From: a virus
IMG/VR virus record: IMGVR_UViG_3300028423_001099
Location: 1-64,000 of that record
Reading direction: 5' to 3' (one strand)
DNA length: 64,000 nt
The position numbers were made by a program, and so were the translations under genes. The stretch's first letter is position 1. Each line of letters starts with the position of its first letter. Shown one piece after another: positions 50,169 to 59,096 of the stretch. The notes beneath the pieces were generated by a model. It was not told the DNA's origin. It made no database searches and saw only the letters and a list, made by a program, of their open reading frames with translations.

Positions 50169-50564
50169 TTAGTGTTTCTTCTTGTGATAGCTGCCGTAGA
50201 TACAGTGTAGCATTTCGTGCCCTAGTGTGAGAGTATAAGAATCATCTACTCTCGTTGGACGTACAATGTGTATTTCACAGGTATATGACTCGTTGTTGGG
50301 CTTGCCGCTGGGGAATTCATACCATACAGCAAAACCCTGAAGGCCTGTTAGATCATGTGAAATAGATAGATCGTGGACATCTCTATAGGCGTTGTGCATG
50401 TCTCTGAGACGATCATGAACATTGACACGGGTTTCTACCACTGTGCCACTGCGATCAAAAGTGGGTTCTACCCTCTCGCCGTTTTCACAGCTATTGAGCA
50501 AAAGTGCTGTGGCTACTATTACTAGAGCAAAAAGCACTCCGCCGAAGCGTTCAATTATTTTCAT
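50169..50564 (-). CDS. Lipoprotein-like HExxH protein
   Basis: 131 residues. Signal-type hydrophobic segment (about 8-24) ending L-L-N-S-C, a near-lipobox with C27. The C-terminus carries LTLGHEMLHCIYGSYH, an H-E-x-x-H metal site. Possibly a periplasmic or envelope-anchored peptidase, e.g. for exclusion or lysis. Upstream GGAGAACTCAC gives the start. Confidence 0.72.
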   Translation of the reverse strand: MKIIERFGGVLFALVIVATALLLNSCENGERVEPTFDRSGTVVETRVNVHDRLRDMHNAYRDVHDLSISHDLTGLQGFAVWYEFPSGKPNNESYTCEIHIVRPTRVDDSYTLTLGHEMLHCIYGSYHKKKH

Positions 50565-50592
50565 GTGAGTTCTCCGCTAAACAGTTTCACAG

Positions 50593-51270
50593 CTATTTAG
50601 CATGTTTGCGGTAATACTCAGCAACTCGCTCAGACCATAGCTCACAGTATCGAGGAAACTCTTCGTGATCCACCACAAAGTCCTGGTAGTTGCCGTCGCG
50701 GTCAACCATGAGAATAGCAATCTGTGCTATCTCTGTGCCAAACATCTCGTTGTGTGCCAGAGCATAGGCAGCACCTTGCATAAAATAATCCTCAATCCAC
50801 TCACGCTTCTTGATCTTTCGTGCTGTCTTGAAGTCAATGATGCTGTCAACACCACGGTAAACGCCTACACCGTCTGCGGTTCCTGCATAGAGACCATCTG
50901 CAATAAGCCCAACTTCTGTGCCCCAAAGCTCGTCTACTTTGGTCAAGCCCTGGTCGACCATCTCAGAGACCATTTTCTTTGCCATAGTGCTTATCAAATT
51001 GGTGCCTGTGATTTCCCAGTCCTCACCCAAGATATATTTTTCCAAACTGTTGTGAACTTTGGTGCCCAGATTAGCACTCTCTGTGCTGATACGCTGTGCT
51101 TCGGCTTCTCCTACACGCTTCCGCCAGGCATCTAAACCGCTTTTATCACCGGTCTTGCTGAGTATGGTGGTAACACTGGGCACAGGATCGTGCTGATCGT
51201 CACAGTACTGTCTGCCAGCATTTGTTTGTATTCTGCGAAGTTCGGGGTATTGATATTTTTCGATTAACAT
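50593..51270 (-). CDS. PD-(D/E)XK nuclease (RecB-like)
   Basis: 225 residues. Key features of the RecB/Cas4-like exonuclease superfamily: P-S-V-T-T-I-L at 30-36 (QPSVT-like), GTKVHNSLEKYI (helix with H), ELWGTEVGLIADGL...AGTAD and the core SIIDFKTARKIKKREW (D-x-K) near 140, then YFMQGAAYALA. Thought to act in phage DNA recombination or processing. Behind the early promoter at 51279-51307. Confidence 0.87.
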   Translation of the reverse strand: MLIEKYQYPELRRIQTNAGRQYCDDQHDPVPSVTTILSKTGDKSGLDAWRKRVGEAEAQRISTESANLGTKVHNSLEKYILGEDWEITGTNLISTMAKKMVSEMVDQGLTKVDELWGTEVGLIADGLYAGTADGVGVYRGVDSIIDFKTARKIKKREWIEDYFMQGAAYALAHNEMFGTEIAQIAILMVDRDGNYQDFVVDHEEFPRYCELWSERVAEYYRKHAK

Positions 51271-51278
51271 AGCTTACT

Positions 51279-51307
51279 ATGCTAGCACGCATCAAGTGTG
51301 CTGTCAA
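51279..51307 (-). promoter_or_regulatory. Sigma-70-like (early) promoter
   Basis: Minus-strand TTGACA (51302-51307), 17 bases, TAGCAT (51279-51284). It separates the nuclease operon from the structural block. Confidence 0.7.
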
Positions 51308-51310
51308 TGA

Positions 51311-51631
51311 TTACCAGCTGATGTTCCAGGCCAAAGTCATTGGATTTGAAGGGTTTTCTGTGATGCTAACGCCATAACCTAGGTCAGTGAAGTACTTGCT
51401 CACGTAGTCTAGTTGGTCTACCAGTGTGCGATTATCAGTGATACCCATATAGGCCTTGTAGTACACATTGCTGTCGGTAACAGGCGTACCTGAGGTTATA
51501 TTGGCATATAACACACCAGCATCAATGTTGGCCAGCACAGCAGTCTCAATGCTACGCACTTCACTGTGTATCACGCTATTGTTGCGTGTGTCTTGCCTTG
51601 CGGTGTGTGCGTTTGTAAAAATTGTTGCCAT
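51311..51631 (-). CDS. Structural protein candidate, 106 aa
   Basis: Begins MATIFTNAHTARQDTRNNSV. Mixed beta/alpha, with a V-Y-Y-K-A-Y-M-G and a C-terminal TLAWNISW strand. Marine T4-like phages have comparable small virion proteins, but I cannot name it. Directly follows the acidic 113-aa gene with no gap. Confidence 0.6.
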   Translation of the reverse strand: MATIFTNAHTARQDTRNNSVIHSEVRSIETAVLANIDAGVLYANITSGTPVTDSNVYYKAYMGITDNRTLVDQLDYVSKYFTDLGYGVSITENPSNPMTLAWNISW

Positions 51632-51973
51632 TTATAACTCGTCAGATATATCACTGCTTGCTTGATCTTGTGCCATGCTGGAGACGTCTACTTCGTCGCC
51701 GGTGTTGGTTGTTGACAGCGACATGTCATCTGGCAACTCGTCGCCAGGAACAATTGTTTCACGATCAACACTGCTGGCATATCCGCTTTGGTCCACTGCT
51801 TGTATCAGTTCTTGGATGGTTGTTACATATCCTTCTTGTGCAAGCAACTGTTGAAATTTTTCTGTCTGGATATTGTCGATGTCTTTGGCAATTAGCACAG
51901 AAAGCAGGTTACGAACCACTTCCACGAGTTCGTTCACATAGCTTTCTGTGATGACAATATCACGTATCAGCAT
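51632..51973 (-). CDS. Hypothetical protein with shared N-terminus, 113 aa
   Basis: Begins MLIRDIVITESYVNELVEVV; I-T-E at 8-10 fits the shared N-terminal cleavage pattern. A helical first half and an acidic, Ser/Asp-rich tail (about 75-113). Overlaps the start of the 530-aa gene stop by one base. Probably internal or scaffold-like. Confidence 0.65.
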   Translation of the reverse strand: MLIRDIVITESYVNELVEVVRNLLSVLIAKDIDNIQTEKFQQLLAQEGYVTTIQELIQAVDQSGYASSVDRETIVPGDELPDDMSLSTTNTGDEVDVSSMAQDQASSDISDEL

Positions 51974-53565
51974 TATACTGCAGATCTGCCCAGTGGTTCT
52001 TCTTCGCCTGCAGGCTCATCGAGATCATCTAGATCTAAATCCAAGTCGTCTGCGGGCTCTTCTGTGTCCATGCTGTCAAAATCCATGTCGGGCATGTCGT
52101 CGTTGCCTGCTAGACCCAATGACTCCTCCTCTCCTGTGAGTGTGCCGATGGCCTCATCCATGCCATCCTTGGCTTCACGTGCATGTTCGAGTTGTGTATT
52201 CACCAGTTCACTCACACGATCATAGAATTGACGAGCAGTATCTGCGCCCATTTCTGCCTTGATTTGATCTGCAATTGGTGGCAAATCTTCGTTGACCATG
52301 CGTCCTAGACGCTCAATTTGATCCTGAAGGTCGCTGGACAGAGCTCTCACTGCCATCACAACTTCTGCTTGCTCTACATCAACGTCTTCTGCAATCATCA
52401 TGTCGTCTAGACTCAGATAGTTTTCTTGCATGCTTGATTCCTTTAATCCTAGATCTCCTAGTACCTCGTCTACCAAGATGCTGACATCACTGCTACCCAG
52501 CTCGTCTATGCCGCCTTCTGCATGTCTTTCTGCCGCATCAAACACTGCTCGTTGAACTTCTGACGTAGGCACTGATTTAATCTCGTCTTGGTGGCTAACT
52601 CGCAGTCTGTAAAAAATTGCACTGGCAACAGCTTCTACGTCATCTTGGTAATCATTGTGATCCTTATCGTAGAAAAACCATTCGTTAACGCTACCCTTGA
52701 TGGCCCTCTTATTCTCTTTGACAGCGGATTCTTTGATGCTTTTGACTTCTTGCTTGTCAGCGCCTGTGACTGGATATGTTTCTCCGTTAATTTCGAATTC
52801 TTTTTTGCCCTTCTTAATAGCATCACGGCGAGCAGCAATAAATGCATTGGTCTCTGAGATCTTGCGACCAAACATTTTCACACCTTCGATCATGCTATCT
52901 TCATCAAGTTCATTGAGGAAGTTCACCACTGCATCACGCGGCTTGCCACTGACCTTGGAAAACATGTTGAGCTGGCGCTCAATGTTGTCGATGGCACTGA
53001 CACCGCTTTGCATTTTGATGCCACATTCTTTGGCAATACAACGTGTGACCTGTGCACTGGGCTTGGCAACACTTTGACCAGAAATTTCATCTAATTGCTG
53101 TTCTGCACTGCCACCATACTCTTTGACATAGTCTTTTGCGGCAGTGAGCACAATAGGCAACACAAATTCATCATCATAGGCATAACGGTTATCTCTGCGA
53201 TAGCGGTTCATGCACTCTGATGCTGCTTCATCAGCAGTGTAACCCGAATCCATTAGCTCTCTGACTGTTTCCTGCACATGGTTGCACATGCCTTCGTAGG
53301 CCGGGGATTGTGCATACATCTCACCTTCTAGGACGGTGTCGGCAATGTCTCTGATGCCCAGGAACTTGGCATAGTCGGGATCTAGATGAAATTTCTTGCT
53401 GCTGTTGCGCATGGTGATCAATGCCTGCTCTGCTGATTCACGCAGTTTTATCAACTGTGATTTGCTACTGCCTGGTTTCACAGTGATGCCAAACTGCTCA
53501 GATAGCATTTTGTTGATCTTGTTTATGCGTTTGAGTGGCGTTTGGTTGAATTCGTTCAGTTGCAT
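51973..53565 (-). CDS. Large internal or structural protein, 530 aa
   Basis: Begins MQLNEFNQTPLKRINKINKM. Helical throughout, with coiled-coil parts, two EF-hand-unlike acidic stretches and a very acidic C-terminus rich in D and E (about 490-522). A tyrosine/Arg segment (CMNRYRRDNRYAYDDEF) lies near 112. Similar large proteins occur in marine T4-like genomes without assigned function. Start has a late box 33 bases above. Confidence 0.7.
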   Translation of the reverse strand: MQLNEFNQTPLKRINKINKMLSEQFGITVKPGSSKSQLIKLRESAEQALITMRNSSKKFHLDPDYAKFLGIRDIADTVLEGEMYAQSPAYEGMCNHVQETVRELMDSGYTADEAASECMNRYRRDNRYAYDDEFVLPIVLTAAKDYVKEYGGSAEQQLDEISGQSVAKPSAQVTRCIAKECGIKMQSGVSAIDNIERQLNMFSKVSGKPRDAVVNFLNELDEDSMIEGVKMFGRKISETNAFIAARRDAIKKGKKEFEINGETYPVTGADKQEVKSIKESAVKENKRAIKGSVNEWFFYDKDHNDYQDDVEAVASAIFYRLRVSHQDEIKSVPTSEVQRAVFDAAERHAEGGIDELGSSDVSILVDEVLGDLGLKESSMQENYLSLDDMMIAEDVDVEQAEVVMAVRALSSDLQDQIERLGRMVNEDLPPIADQIKAEMGADTARQFYDRVSELVNTQLEHAREAKDGMDEAIGTLTGEEESLGLAGNDDMPDMDFDSMDTEEPADDLDLDLDDLDEPAGEEEPLGRSAV

Positions 53566-53598
53566 GGTTATATTCCCAGTGAATTTGCTTATTACACT

Positions 53599-53606
53599 TA
53601 TTTATC
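53599..53606 (-). promoter_or_regulatory. T4-type late promoter box GATAAATA
   Basis: Minus strand GATAAATA, normal leader with GGGAATAT before the 530-aa gene. Confidence 0.7.
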
Positions 53607-53631
53607 TATCTCAGTGAAAACACACACAGGA

Positions 53632-54054
53632 TCACACAGGCAATTTGAGGCTCAATAGAAGCTGTTCCATCTGCTGACGTGCATGCATTAGACGCATACG
53701 AGCTACACTGGCTCTGCTGTTGTCTTTGCTGTTGTAGGCAATATGACTGTACACAGTGGTGTCATTGTAGAGCTTGGTATACTGCTCAAGCACCTGCTGT
53801 GCCTTGGAAAAATAATATACTGTGCGATTTTTGGTGTTGCAATGCTCACAAACCATATCTGCTAGATGCTTGGTGGGTATTTGTGATAGCACAGGCTGCC
53901 TGCTATTATAGTCAACGAGATCATATCCGCAGTGTGCATTCTGTGCAATCACATACACAGGTCTGTTTTTCACAGTGTCCACAATGCCTTTGAGACTCTG
54001 TGTTACCTGTTTGCTATCAAAGTTTTTGTTTGTTGGGGTAGATTTTGTATCCAA
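53632..54054 (-). CDS. Zinc-ribbon-like hypothetical protein, 140 aa
   Basis: Contains N-A-H-C-G-Y-D near 40 and C-E-H-C near 73-76, a possible four-ligand zinc site. The last part is helical (SVARMRLMHARQQMEQLL). Overlaps the 73-aa gene by 38 bases. Not recognised. Confidence 0.65.
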   Translation of the reverse strand: MDTKSTPTNKNFDSKQVTQSLKGIVDTVKNRPVYVIAQNAHCGYDLVDYNSRQPVLSQIPTKHLADMVCEHCNTKNRTVYYFSKAQQVLEQYTKLYNDTTVYSHIAYNSKDNSRASVARMRLMHARQQMEQLLLSLKLPV

Positions 54055-54238
54055 TGCCTTTGCCTTTGTGTGTTTTGAAAAATATGTTTTTCTTGTAGAG
54101 TTCGTCAGCTATGTAATTTTCCCGTTCTGAGAGTTTGTCACACAGTAACTTGCCTTCCATCTCGGCACGACCATACAGAGCCGACTCGTCGCGACTTAGC
54201 AGACACAATACACCATTTTTGGCTGTTACTGCTCTCAC
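54017..54238 (-). CDS. Hypothetical protein, 73 aa
   Basis: Begins MRAVTAKNGVLCLLSRDESAL; basic C-terminus (KKNIFFKTHKGKGIGYKIY). It ends inside the following gene. Not recognised. Confidence 0.55.
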   Translation of the reverse strand: MRAVTAKNGVLCLLSRDESALYGRAEMEGKLLCDKLSERENYIADELYKKNIFFKTHKGKGIGYKIYPNKQKL

Positions 54239-54243
54239 AATAA

Positions 54244-54489
54244 TTATTTCTCAGGGATATCAGACAGTGGACTTTTTTCGCCGTCGGTTTTGCTGGCTTT
54301 TACACTGGTGTATTCATCAAAGCCCGGTACCAGTTCGAGGTCGAGACTCTGTGCCATTCGTAGAAGATTATTTTTGATACGCTCCGGTGAGTCCGGACCG
54401 TGCTCTTCAGAATTCAGATATTGATCGCTGTCTGCACTGGATACGTTGACTTGTGCCTTGCTCTCTGTGAAAAGTTCATGTAATCTCAT
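54244..54489 (-). CDS. Hypothetical protein with shared N-terminus, 81 aa
   Basis: Start at the ATG at 54489 (MRLHELFTESKAQVN); F-T-E at 7-9 fits the shared N-terminal pattern, and the longer frame is a shadow of the upstream gene. Acidic, hydrophilic, ends DGEKSPLSDIPEK. Possibly an internal virion protein. Confidence 0.62.
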   Translation of the reverse strand: MRLHELFTESKAQVNVSSADSDQYLNSEEHGPDSPERIKNNLLRMAQSLDLELVPGFDEYTSVKASKTDGEKSPLSDIPEK

Positions 54490-54496
54490 AATGACA

Positions 54497-55309
54497 TTAC
54501 CACTTCTTGCAACTCCAGTATCCTGCAGTTGTCTTGTCTTTTTTCTGATCACAGTTGTGTCTGGCACGAAAACTCTTGCGTGCTTCAGGATCGTCGCGTT
54601 TGATTTCCATGTCTGGGTCACCAAAGTTCACTTTTTTCACTTTGATTTTGCCATCTTTGGTTTTTTTGCCTGAGTTCACATAAACATGAAACTTTTTGGG
54701 ACCGTTGCTGCTGCGAATAGGCTTGTTGAGATCAACATCACGGCCTTGATATTCAGCTTCTGTGAGTTGATTGGATATCTCAATCCAGCCATACTTCTCA
54801 AAAAACTCATTGCCGTGTAAGGTTTCTTCAATGTTAGATCTGCGAGCATCTGTGGTGCTATCACGTTTGGGCACAATGGGCTCGCCATCAGCACCCATCA
54901 CAGGACCATAGCCTGCAAGAAGGCGTCCTTTGTGATTATGTATACGCTTTTTCAACTGCTTCATGGCTTCACGGTCTCCCGCTTCTTTGGCATCTTCATA
55001 GTAAGAGACCAGTGTCTGCATTTGCGTATCGTTATTTAATAGCTGCTTGGTGTTGTGGTCTAGACCAGCAATGCCTCCAAGCATGCCCATGGCTGCCAGT
55101 GCACCTATTACCCACTCTCTGCTGCCTTCATCAAGTTCAACCTCAGAGGGCACATCAGTGTTTTCACGAGCTTTTTTGCGTTTGTTTTTGCGTGTTTTTC
55201 TACTGATTGTGCTGCCCATGGGCTGTGCTACGCTTGCAACACCACCTGCGCTGGTGGTTTCCGCTATGGGCATCTGCATGTCTTGACCGATAATATCACT
55301 TAGTTTCAT
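54497..55309 (-). CDS. Internal-protein candidate with two-cysteine tail, 270 aa
   Basis: Start at the ATG at 55309 (MKLSDIIGQDMQMPIAET; I-A-E at 15-17). A short hydrophobic region (GWVIGALAAMGMLGGIAG-like, about 62-80) is followed by charged helices. The C-terminal module (KVNFGDPDMEIKRDD...RARHNC...YWSCKKW) is one I recall from prohead-associated T4-like phage proteins. A late box lies 30 bases upstream. Confidence 0.7.
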   Translation of the reverse strand: MKLSDIIGQDMQMPIAETTSAGGVASVAQPMGSTISRKTRKNKRKKARENTDVPSEVELDEGSREWVIGALAAMGMLGGIAGLDHNTKQLLNNDTQMQTLVSYYEDAKEAGDREAMKQLKKRIHNHKGRLLAGYGPVMGADGEPIVPKRDSTTDARRSNIEETLHGNEFFEKYGWIEISNQLTEAEYQGRDVDLNKPIRSSNGPKKFHVYVNSGKKTKDGKIKVKKVNFGDPDMEIKRDDPEARKSFRARHNCDQKKDKTTAGYWSCKKW

Positions 55310-55337
55310 AACAGTTTCCAACTTTTTGCTGTTACTG

Positions 55338-56234
55338 TTATTTATCTGATTCTGTGTCCCCACTTAGTGCCCGATAAATGTCGGCATCAACCATGTCCAT
55401 CACCGTTTGCCAGTGTTCTCTGGCGTTTTCCAGCAGTGTTTTTGCCCATCTAGCACGAGTCAGAGGATCTTGCTGCTGGAGTTCCTCCAAAGAGTGAATG
55501 GTTCTTTCCCATTCTCCTGCATACAGGTAACCTGCATAACGTGGGCTAACCGTTTCGACTCCTTGCTGTCTCAAGAAGTCTTGCTGTGATTCTGTGGTAA
55601 AACCCTTTTCTATGATGTCTTCGATTCGGCCTGCTGCAGCTAGTGCTTCTGCTCGCTGATCTCTTGAGTACGAATGCAGTCTATGGCCACGACTGTCTAG
55701 ATCTTTGGAGAGTTTTCTCAGATTGCTGAAGATTTCATCAACCATCTGTTCCAGCTGTGGCTTCAAATGTGGCAAATATGTTTTGTTCATGTAGTTCAAA
55801 ATGTCGCACATTCCGCCACTAAGCTGATCAGTTGCAGTTCTGTGTCTTTCCAGTTTAGCAGGAGTGGGCTTTTCTTCTCTGTGTCTGGAGTGAAAAACTC
55901 CCCCGTGATTTAGCATGTACATGGGTCCACGCTTGGTCATACCCGAGGTAGCTTCAGCAATGCTGTCGGTGTAGGTATACCTGAACTCACCGTCATGTGT
56001 ATAGCGGATTCCAGTAAACCTATATTCTCGGCGAGATTTATGACCAGCCAAGAAAGCAATCACTTCGCCCGATGGAAGTACGTTGATCAGCATGTCTCCG
56101 GCATATACATCTGTACTGAGTGGCTTGCCGTCAACCGGTTTGAGTTTGGCGTTGTGTTTTACACGAAACTCGCGAACCAGCTTTTCAGCAAAGTCTGTGG
56201 GAATGCCGTTTTTAGCAAAGTTTTTCACACTCAT
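55338..56234 (-). CDS. Hypothetical protein, 298 aa
   Basis: Start at the ATG at 56234 behind AGGTGATATAT (the frame from 56243 uses a GTG). Basic N-terminal half with beta character (DMLINVLPSGEVIAFLAGH), helical C-terminal half. Behind the early promoter at 56292-56319, so unlike the surrounding virion block it may be expressed early. Not recognised. Confidence 0.65.
   Translation of the reverse strand: MSVKNFAKNGIPTDFAEKLVREFRVKHNAKLKPVDGKPLSTDVYAGDMLINVLPSGEVIAFLAGHKSRREYRFTGIRYTHDGEFRYTYTDSIAEATSGMTKRGPMYMLNHGGVFHSRHREEKPTPAKLERHRTATDQLSGGMCDILNYMNKTYLPHLKPQLEQMVDEIFSNLRKLSKDLDSRGHRLHSYSRDQRAEALAAAGRIEDIIEKGFTTESQQDFLRQQGVETVSPRYAGYLYAGEWERTIHSLEELQQQDPLTRARWAKTLLENAREHWQTVMDMVDADIYRALSGDTESDK
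55339..55346 (-). promoter_or_regulatory. T4-type late promoter box GATAAATA
   Basis: Minus strand, overlapping the stop of the 298-aa gene and heading the 270-aa gene (30 bases to ATG). Confidence 0.65.
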
Positions 56235-56291
56235 ATATATCACCTAAGTCAGCCATAACGTGTGTTCTAGAACTTTTTGTTCTACACTGTT

Positions 56292-56319
56292 ATTATACGG
56301 TAAACTAGTGATATGTCAA
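56292..56319 (-). promoter_or_regulatory. Sigma-70-like (early) promoter
   Basis: Minus-strand TTGACA (56314-56319), 16 bases, TATAAT (56292-56297); both hexamers match consensus. About 100 bases of leader follow with a small GAAC/GTTC hairpin. Confidence 0.8.
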
Positions 56320-56352
56320 CACAAAAGCTGATGTGCTATAACCTATTGAATC

Positions 56353-57165
56353 TTATGATTTTTTCTTGCGACCTGATTTCATGTTGGCACACCAGTGAGC
56401 CATCTTCTGCTTCTCACCGGAACTGTTTTTGGCCATCTTTCTGAGATCAGTGATACTTTTGCTGCAGTCTACGCCTGCTCGTTTGGCTCTTCCTGGACGG
56501 CTTTTGCCTTTCTTTTTGCCATCTGCAAAGTTTTCTGCAACATCATCTTCGTTGGTGATCAGGTCTTTGCGAAATCCAAGCTCTTCTGGCATTTTGCCGT
56601 CTTTGATATGCCGATGCAGTTCTTGTTCCAGTCGGCGATAATCTATATCAGCCAACAAACTCAGCTGCCACAGCGTGCGCTGTAGTACATGGCTCCGTGA
56701 TTTGTTCTGAAACTGAGGATTTTTGCTGTTCCTGCGATAGAGTTTTACAAAATACTCCAACACGCGGTCAACTTTGCTTTCGTTGACCTGCTGTTCAGCA
56801 AACTCATCACTGGTTTTATGGTCATATTCTGCACACAGATCTAACACACTTGCATCAAGCACTTTGATCACGTCTACTGAGTTATAGCCCAGTTGCTGAT
56901 ATGCATCATATCTGTGATGACCATTGATGATGCGGTTATCCCGATCGATCACTATGGGCTTGACACCATCACTCTGTATGCGCTCTACAGTTTCTGCTGT
57001 GAGACCCGATACTCGCTCGCTCTGTGAAGGTACTAGTCTGCTCAGTGGCATGATGAGCTCTTTGGTGCGATGAGATTTTTCTAGATCCTGCGCATTTACC
57101 TGAGGCATTTTATCTCTGGGTATCTCTAGGGGCGTTACCGTCTTTGCAATCTCACTGAATCTCAT
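56353..57165 (-). CDS. ParB/Srx-like domain protein with two-cysteine tail, 270 aa
   Basis: Start at the ATG at 57165 (MRFSEIAKTVTPLEI), overlapping the upstream stop (ATGA). Residues about 45-110 form a ParB/sulfiredoxin-like domain with I-N-G-H-H-R-Y-D-A. The tail (about 225-270) is basic with two cysteines in AGVDCSKSITDLRK and AHWCANMKSG, a module known to me from other T4-like phage proteins. ParB-like folds can be CTP-dependent DNA binders or nucleases. Confidence 0.72.
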   Translation of the reverse strand: MRFSEIAKTVTPLEIPRDKMPQVNAQDLEKSHRTKELIMPLSRLVPSQSERVSGLTAETVERIQSDGVKPIVIDRDNRIINGHHRYDAYQQLGYNSVDVIKVLDASVLDLCAEYDHKTSDEFAEQQVNESKVDRVLEYFVKLYRRNSKNPQFQNKSRSHVLQRTLWQLSLLADIDYRRLEQELHRHIKDGKMPEELGFRKDLITNEDDVAENFADGKKKGKSRPGRAKRAGVDCSKSITDLRKMAKNSSGEKQKMAHWCANMKSGRKKKS

Positions 57166-59093
57166 TTTGAATACTTTTTCAGATAGTAGTTGACTGATTC
57201 TAGAACACGACCTACACGACCAGGTAACTGGTCTTGATCCTGCCATACATCACGACTGTCTTGTTGCGGCCACATATAGATATACTTGCCCATGTACTCA
57301 CCATCAACGCTGTCTTGTATCAGCATCCACCGCACACCACCAACATCATAAAGCTGATACTCTGCGGTATAACCCGGCATGACTCCCTCAAAATCAATGG
57401 TGCTGAGATCAGTAACAGGTACCCCGTTTTTCTTTACCCACCCAGCCACGCTGTTGACTTCAAGATGACTATTAGGACCCATGCCGCCTAAATCACCAAT
57501 CATGTAGATATCTTCAGTGGGGGTACGGGTGAATGAGCCAAACAGTTTTTTGCCCACGTGTCGTATCACACGAGACATATTGCCAGGCAAACTAGCTATT
57601 TGGTGAAATTTAGGACTCTGTACCCCATCGGTGGTTAGCTCTTTAGAGATCACCGCAGGAAGCGTGTCTGAGGTTATTTCAACTGGCTCATAACCCACGT
57701 CATCTGTGTCATCCAGTTCAATATCCTGCAATCTGCTCATAGCGCCTACCATAGTATCTGTGGGTCTGATATTGGTGGTGGCACGAGCGGTGTCTGCTGC
57801 AGTGGCCTTTTTCACAGAGACCTTTTGTGTGGAAGCCCGATTATTAGAGGTGGCAGCAGGCATGGTATCTGTTTTAGGATTTAACAAATCGTCAAGATTG
57901 TTTGTATTATTTTTTGTTTGAGTTTTTGTTTTTGTTTGTGTTTTTGTGTTTTCAGTGAATTTTTGTTTTATAGATGGATGCAGTTTTTCCATGTACTGCT
58001 TGACCACAGAGCGTAAATCTACACAGTCGCCGCCCTCGGCACGCATAAGACGAAACTGTAACAACATTTCTGGATCTGGCACTGCTATATATGCTTCCAT
58101 TTGAGAGCGTATGTCACTGGTGAGCAGCGGCTGACTCATTATCTGACGCAATTTGTACTCTGTGTCGTTGTCAGGCACAGCCTCATCAACTTGTGCACTC
58201 TCTGTGATCAGTGAACGCCAGTGGCGTTCGCCTACCTTTGAAAGTTTCTGCCAGTTTGCCTGGCTGGTATACCAGCTGCCATTGCGGGCTAATTTAAAGC
58301 CCAGCTTCCTTAGATCAGCGTCCTTCCAGCTACCACGCAGTTCGCCGGGCTTGAGAAAATAAGGTTTGGTGTTCTCTGAAGTTTTCTTCTTGCGTTTCTT
58401 TTTCTTTTTGTCCGGAGAACCATATGCTGTCAACAGTGCAGCCATGTCTTGCTCTGCTTCTATGGTCTCTGAGGTTTTTTTCTTCTTCTTTTTGCCTGCA
58501 CAATGCGCTCGTTGGCTAAAGCCTTTGGGATTTGAACAGTTGATAGAGTCTTTGTATTTTTTACTCCATGCTTCGTTGATCACATCGCTGTTCAATTCAG
58601 CCATAACTTGTAACTGTTCACCTAAACTGAGACGATCAAAACGATCAAACACACTCTCTTCTACTTGAGGTATAGCAACCTTGCTTTGTGGATCAAGTGC
58701 ATAGATTTTTTCAGTGCGCTCGTCCTGTACTATCACTGAATCTTCTGCGTCATTAGGTAGATCAGGATCAAGCTCATTGGCAGGGCTAATCACACGCACA
58801 CTATTTCCTTGCTCGCTGGGAAACACAGCATCTTTTTCCAGTTGATTGGCCTGCATTATCTGTGCTTCTGGCTCGTCTGATTCTTGATCGGTGCCTTGTG
58901 TGTTAGGGCTCGGCGATGGAGCACTACTAGGAGCGTTGCTGGGAGCAGTGCTTGGACTAGCACTGGGTTTTTGTGTGGTAGACCGGCTTTGAGCACTTGC
59001 ACCAGTTTGTTGCTGTGACACAGGCGTAGACTCACCGGAGGTCATGCCATACTCAAAAATGTCTTTTTGTCTGTTAAACTCTGACAGTTTCAT
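57162..59093 (-). CDS. Large virion-type protein with low-complexity linker, 643 aa
   Basis: Begins MKLSEFNRQKDIFEYGMTSG (I-F-E at 12-14). Residues about 20-75 are a Ser/Pro/Ala/Gln linker. A two-cysteine basic module (SINCSNPKGFSQRAHCAGKK) lies near 187-206, followed by Lys tracts. Residues about 250-300 have aromatic/beta content and about 480-643 a C-terminal globular domain (GYTAEYQLYDVGGVRWMLI). Modular build suggests an internal or head-associated protein. Confidence 0.7.
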   Translation of the reverse strand: MKLSEFNRQKDIFEYGMTSGESTPVSQQQTGASAQSRSTTQKPSASPSTAPSNAPSSAPSPSPNTQGTDQESDEPEAQIMQANQLEKDAVFPSEQGNSVRVISPANELDPDLPNDAEDSVIVQDERTEKIYALDPQSKVAIPQVEESVFDRFDRLSLGEQLQVMAELNSDVINEAWSKKYKDSINCSNPKGFSQRAHCAGKKKKKKTSETIEAEQDMAALLTAYGSPDKKKKKRKKKTSENTKPYFLKPGELRGSWKDADLRKLGFKLARNGSWYTSQANWQKLSKVGERHWRSLITESAQVDEAVPDNDTEYKLRQIMSQPLLTSDIRSQMEAYIAVPDPEMLLQFRLMRAEGGDCVDLRSVVKQYMEKLHPSIKQKFTENTKTQTKTKTQTKNNTNNLDDLLNPKTDTMPAATSNNRASTQKVSVKKATAADTARATTNIRPTDTMVGAMSRLQDIELDDTDDVGYEPVEITSDTLPAVISKELTTDGVQSPKFHQIASLPGNMSRVIRHVGKKLFGSFTRTPTEDIYMIGDLGGMGPNSHLEVNSVAGWVKKNGVPVTDLSTIDFEGVMPGYTAEYQLYDVGGVRWMLIQDSVDGEYMGKYIYMWPQQDSRDVWQDQDQLPGRVGRVLESVNYYLKKYSK

Positions 59094-59096
59094 GGA

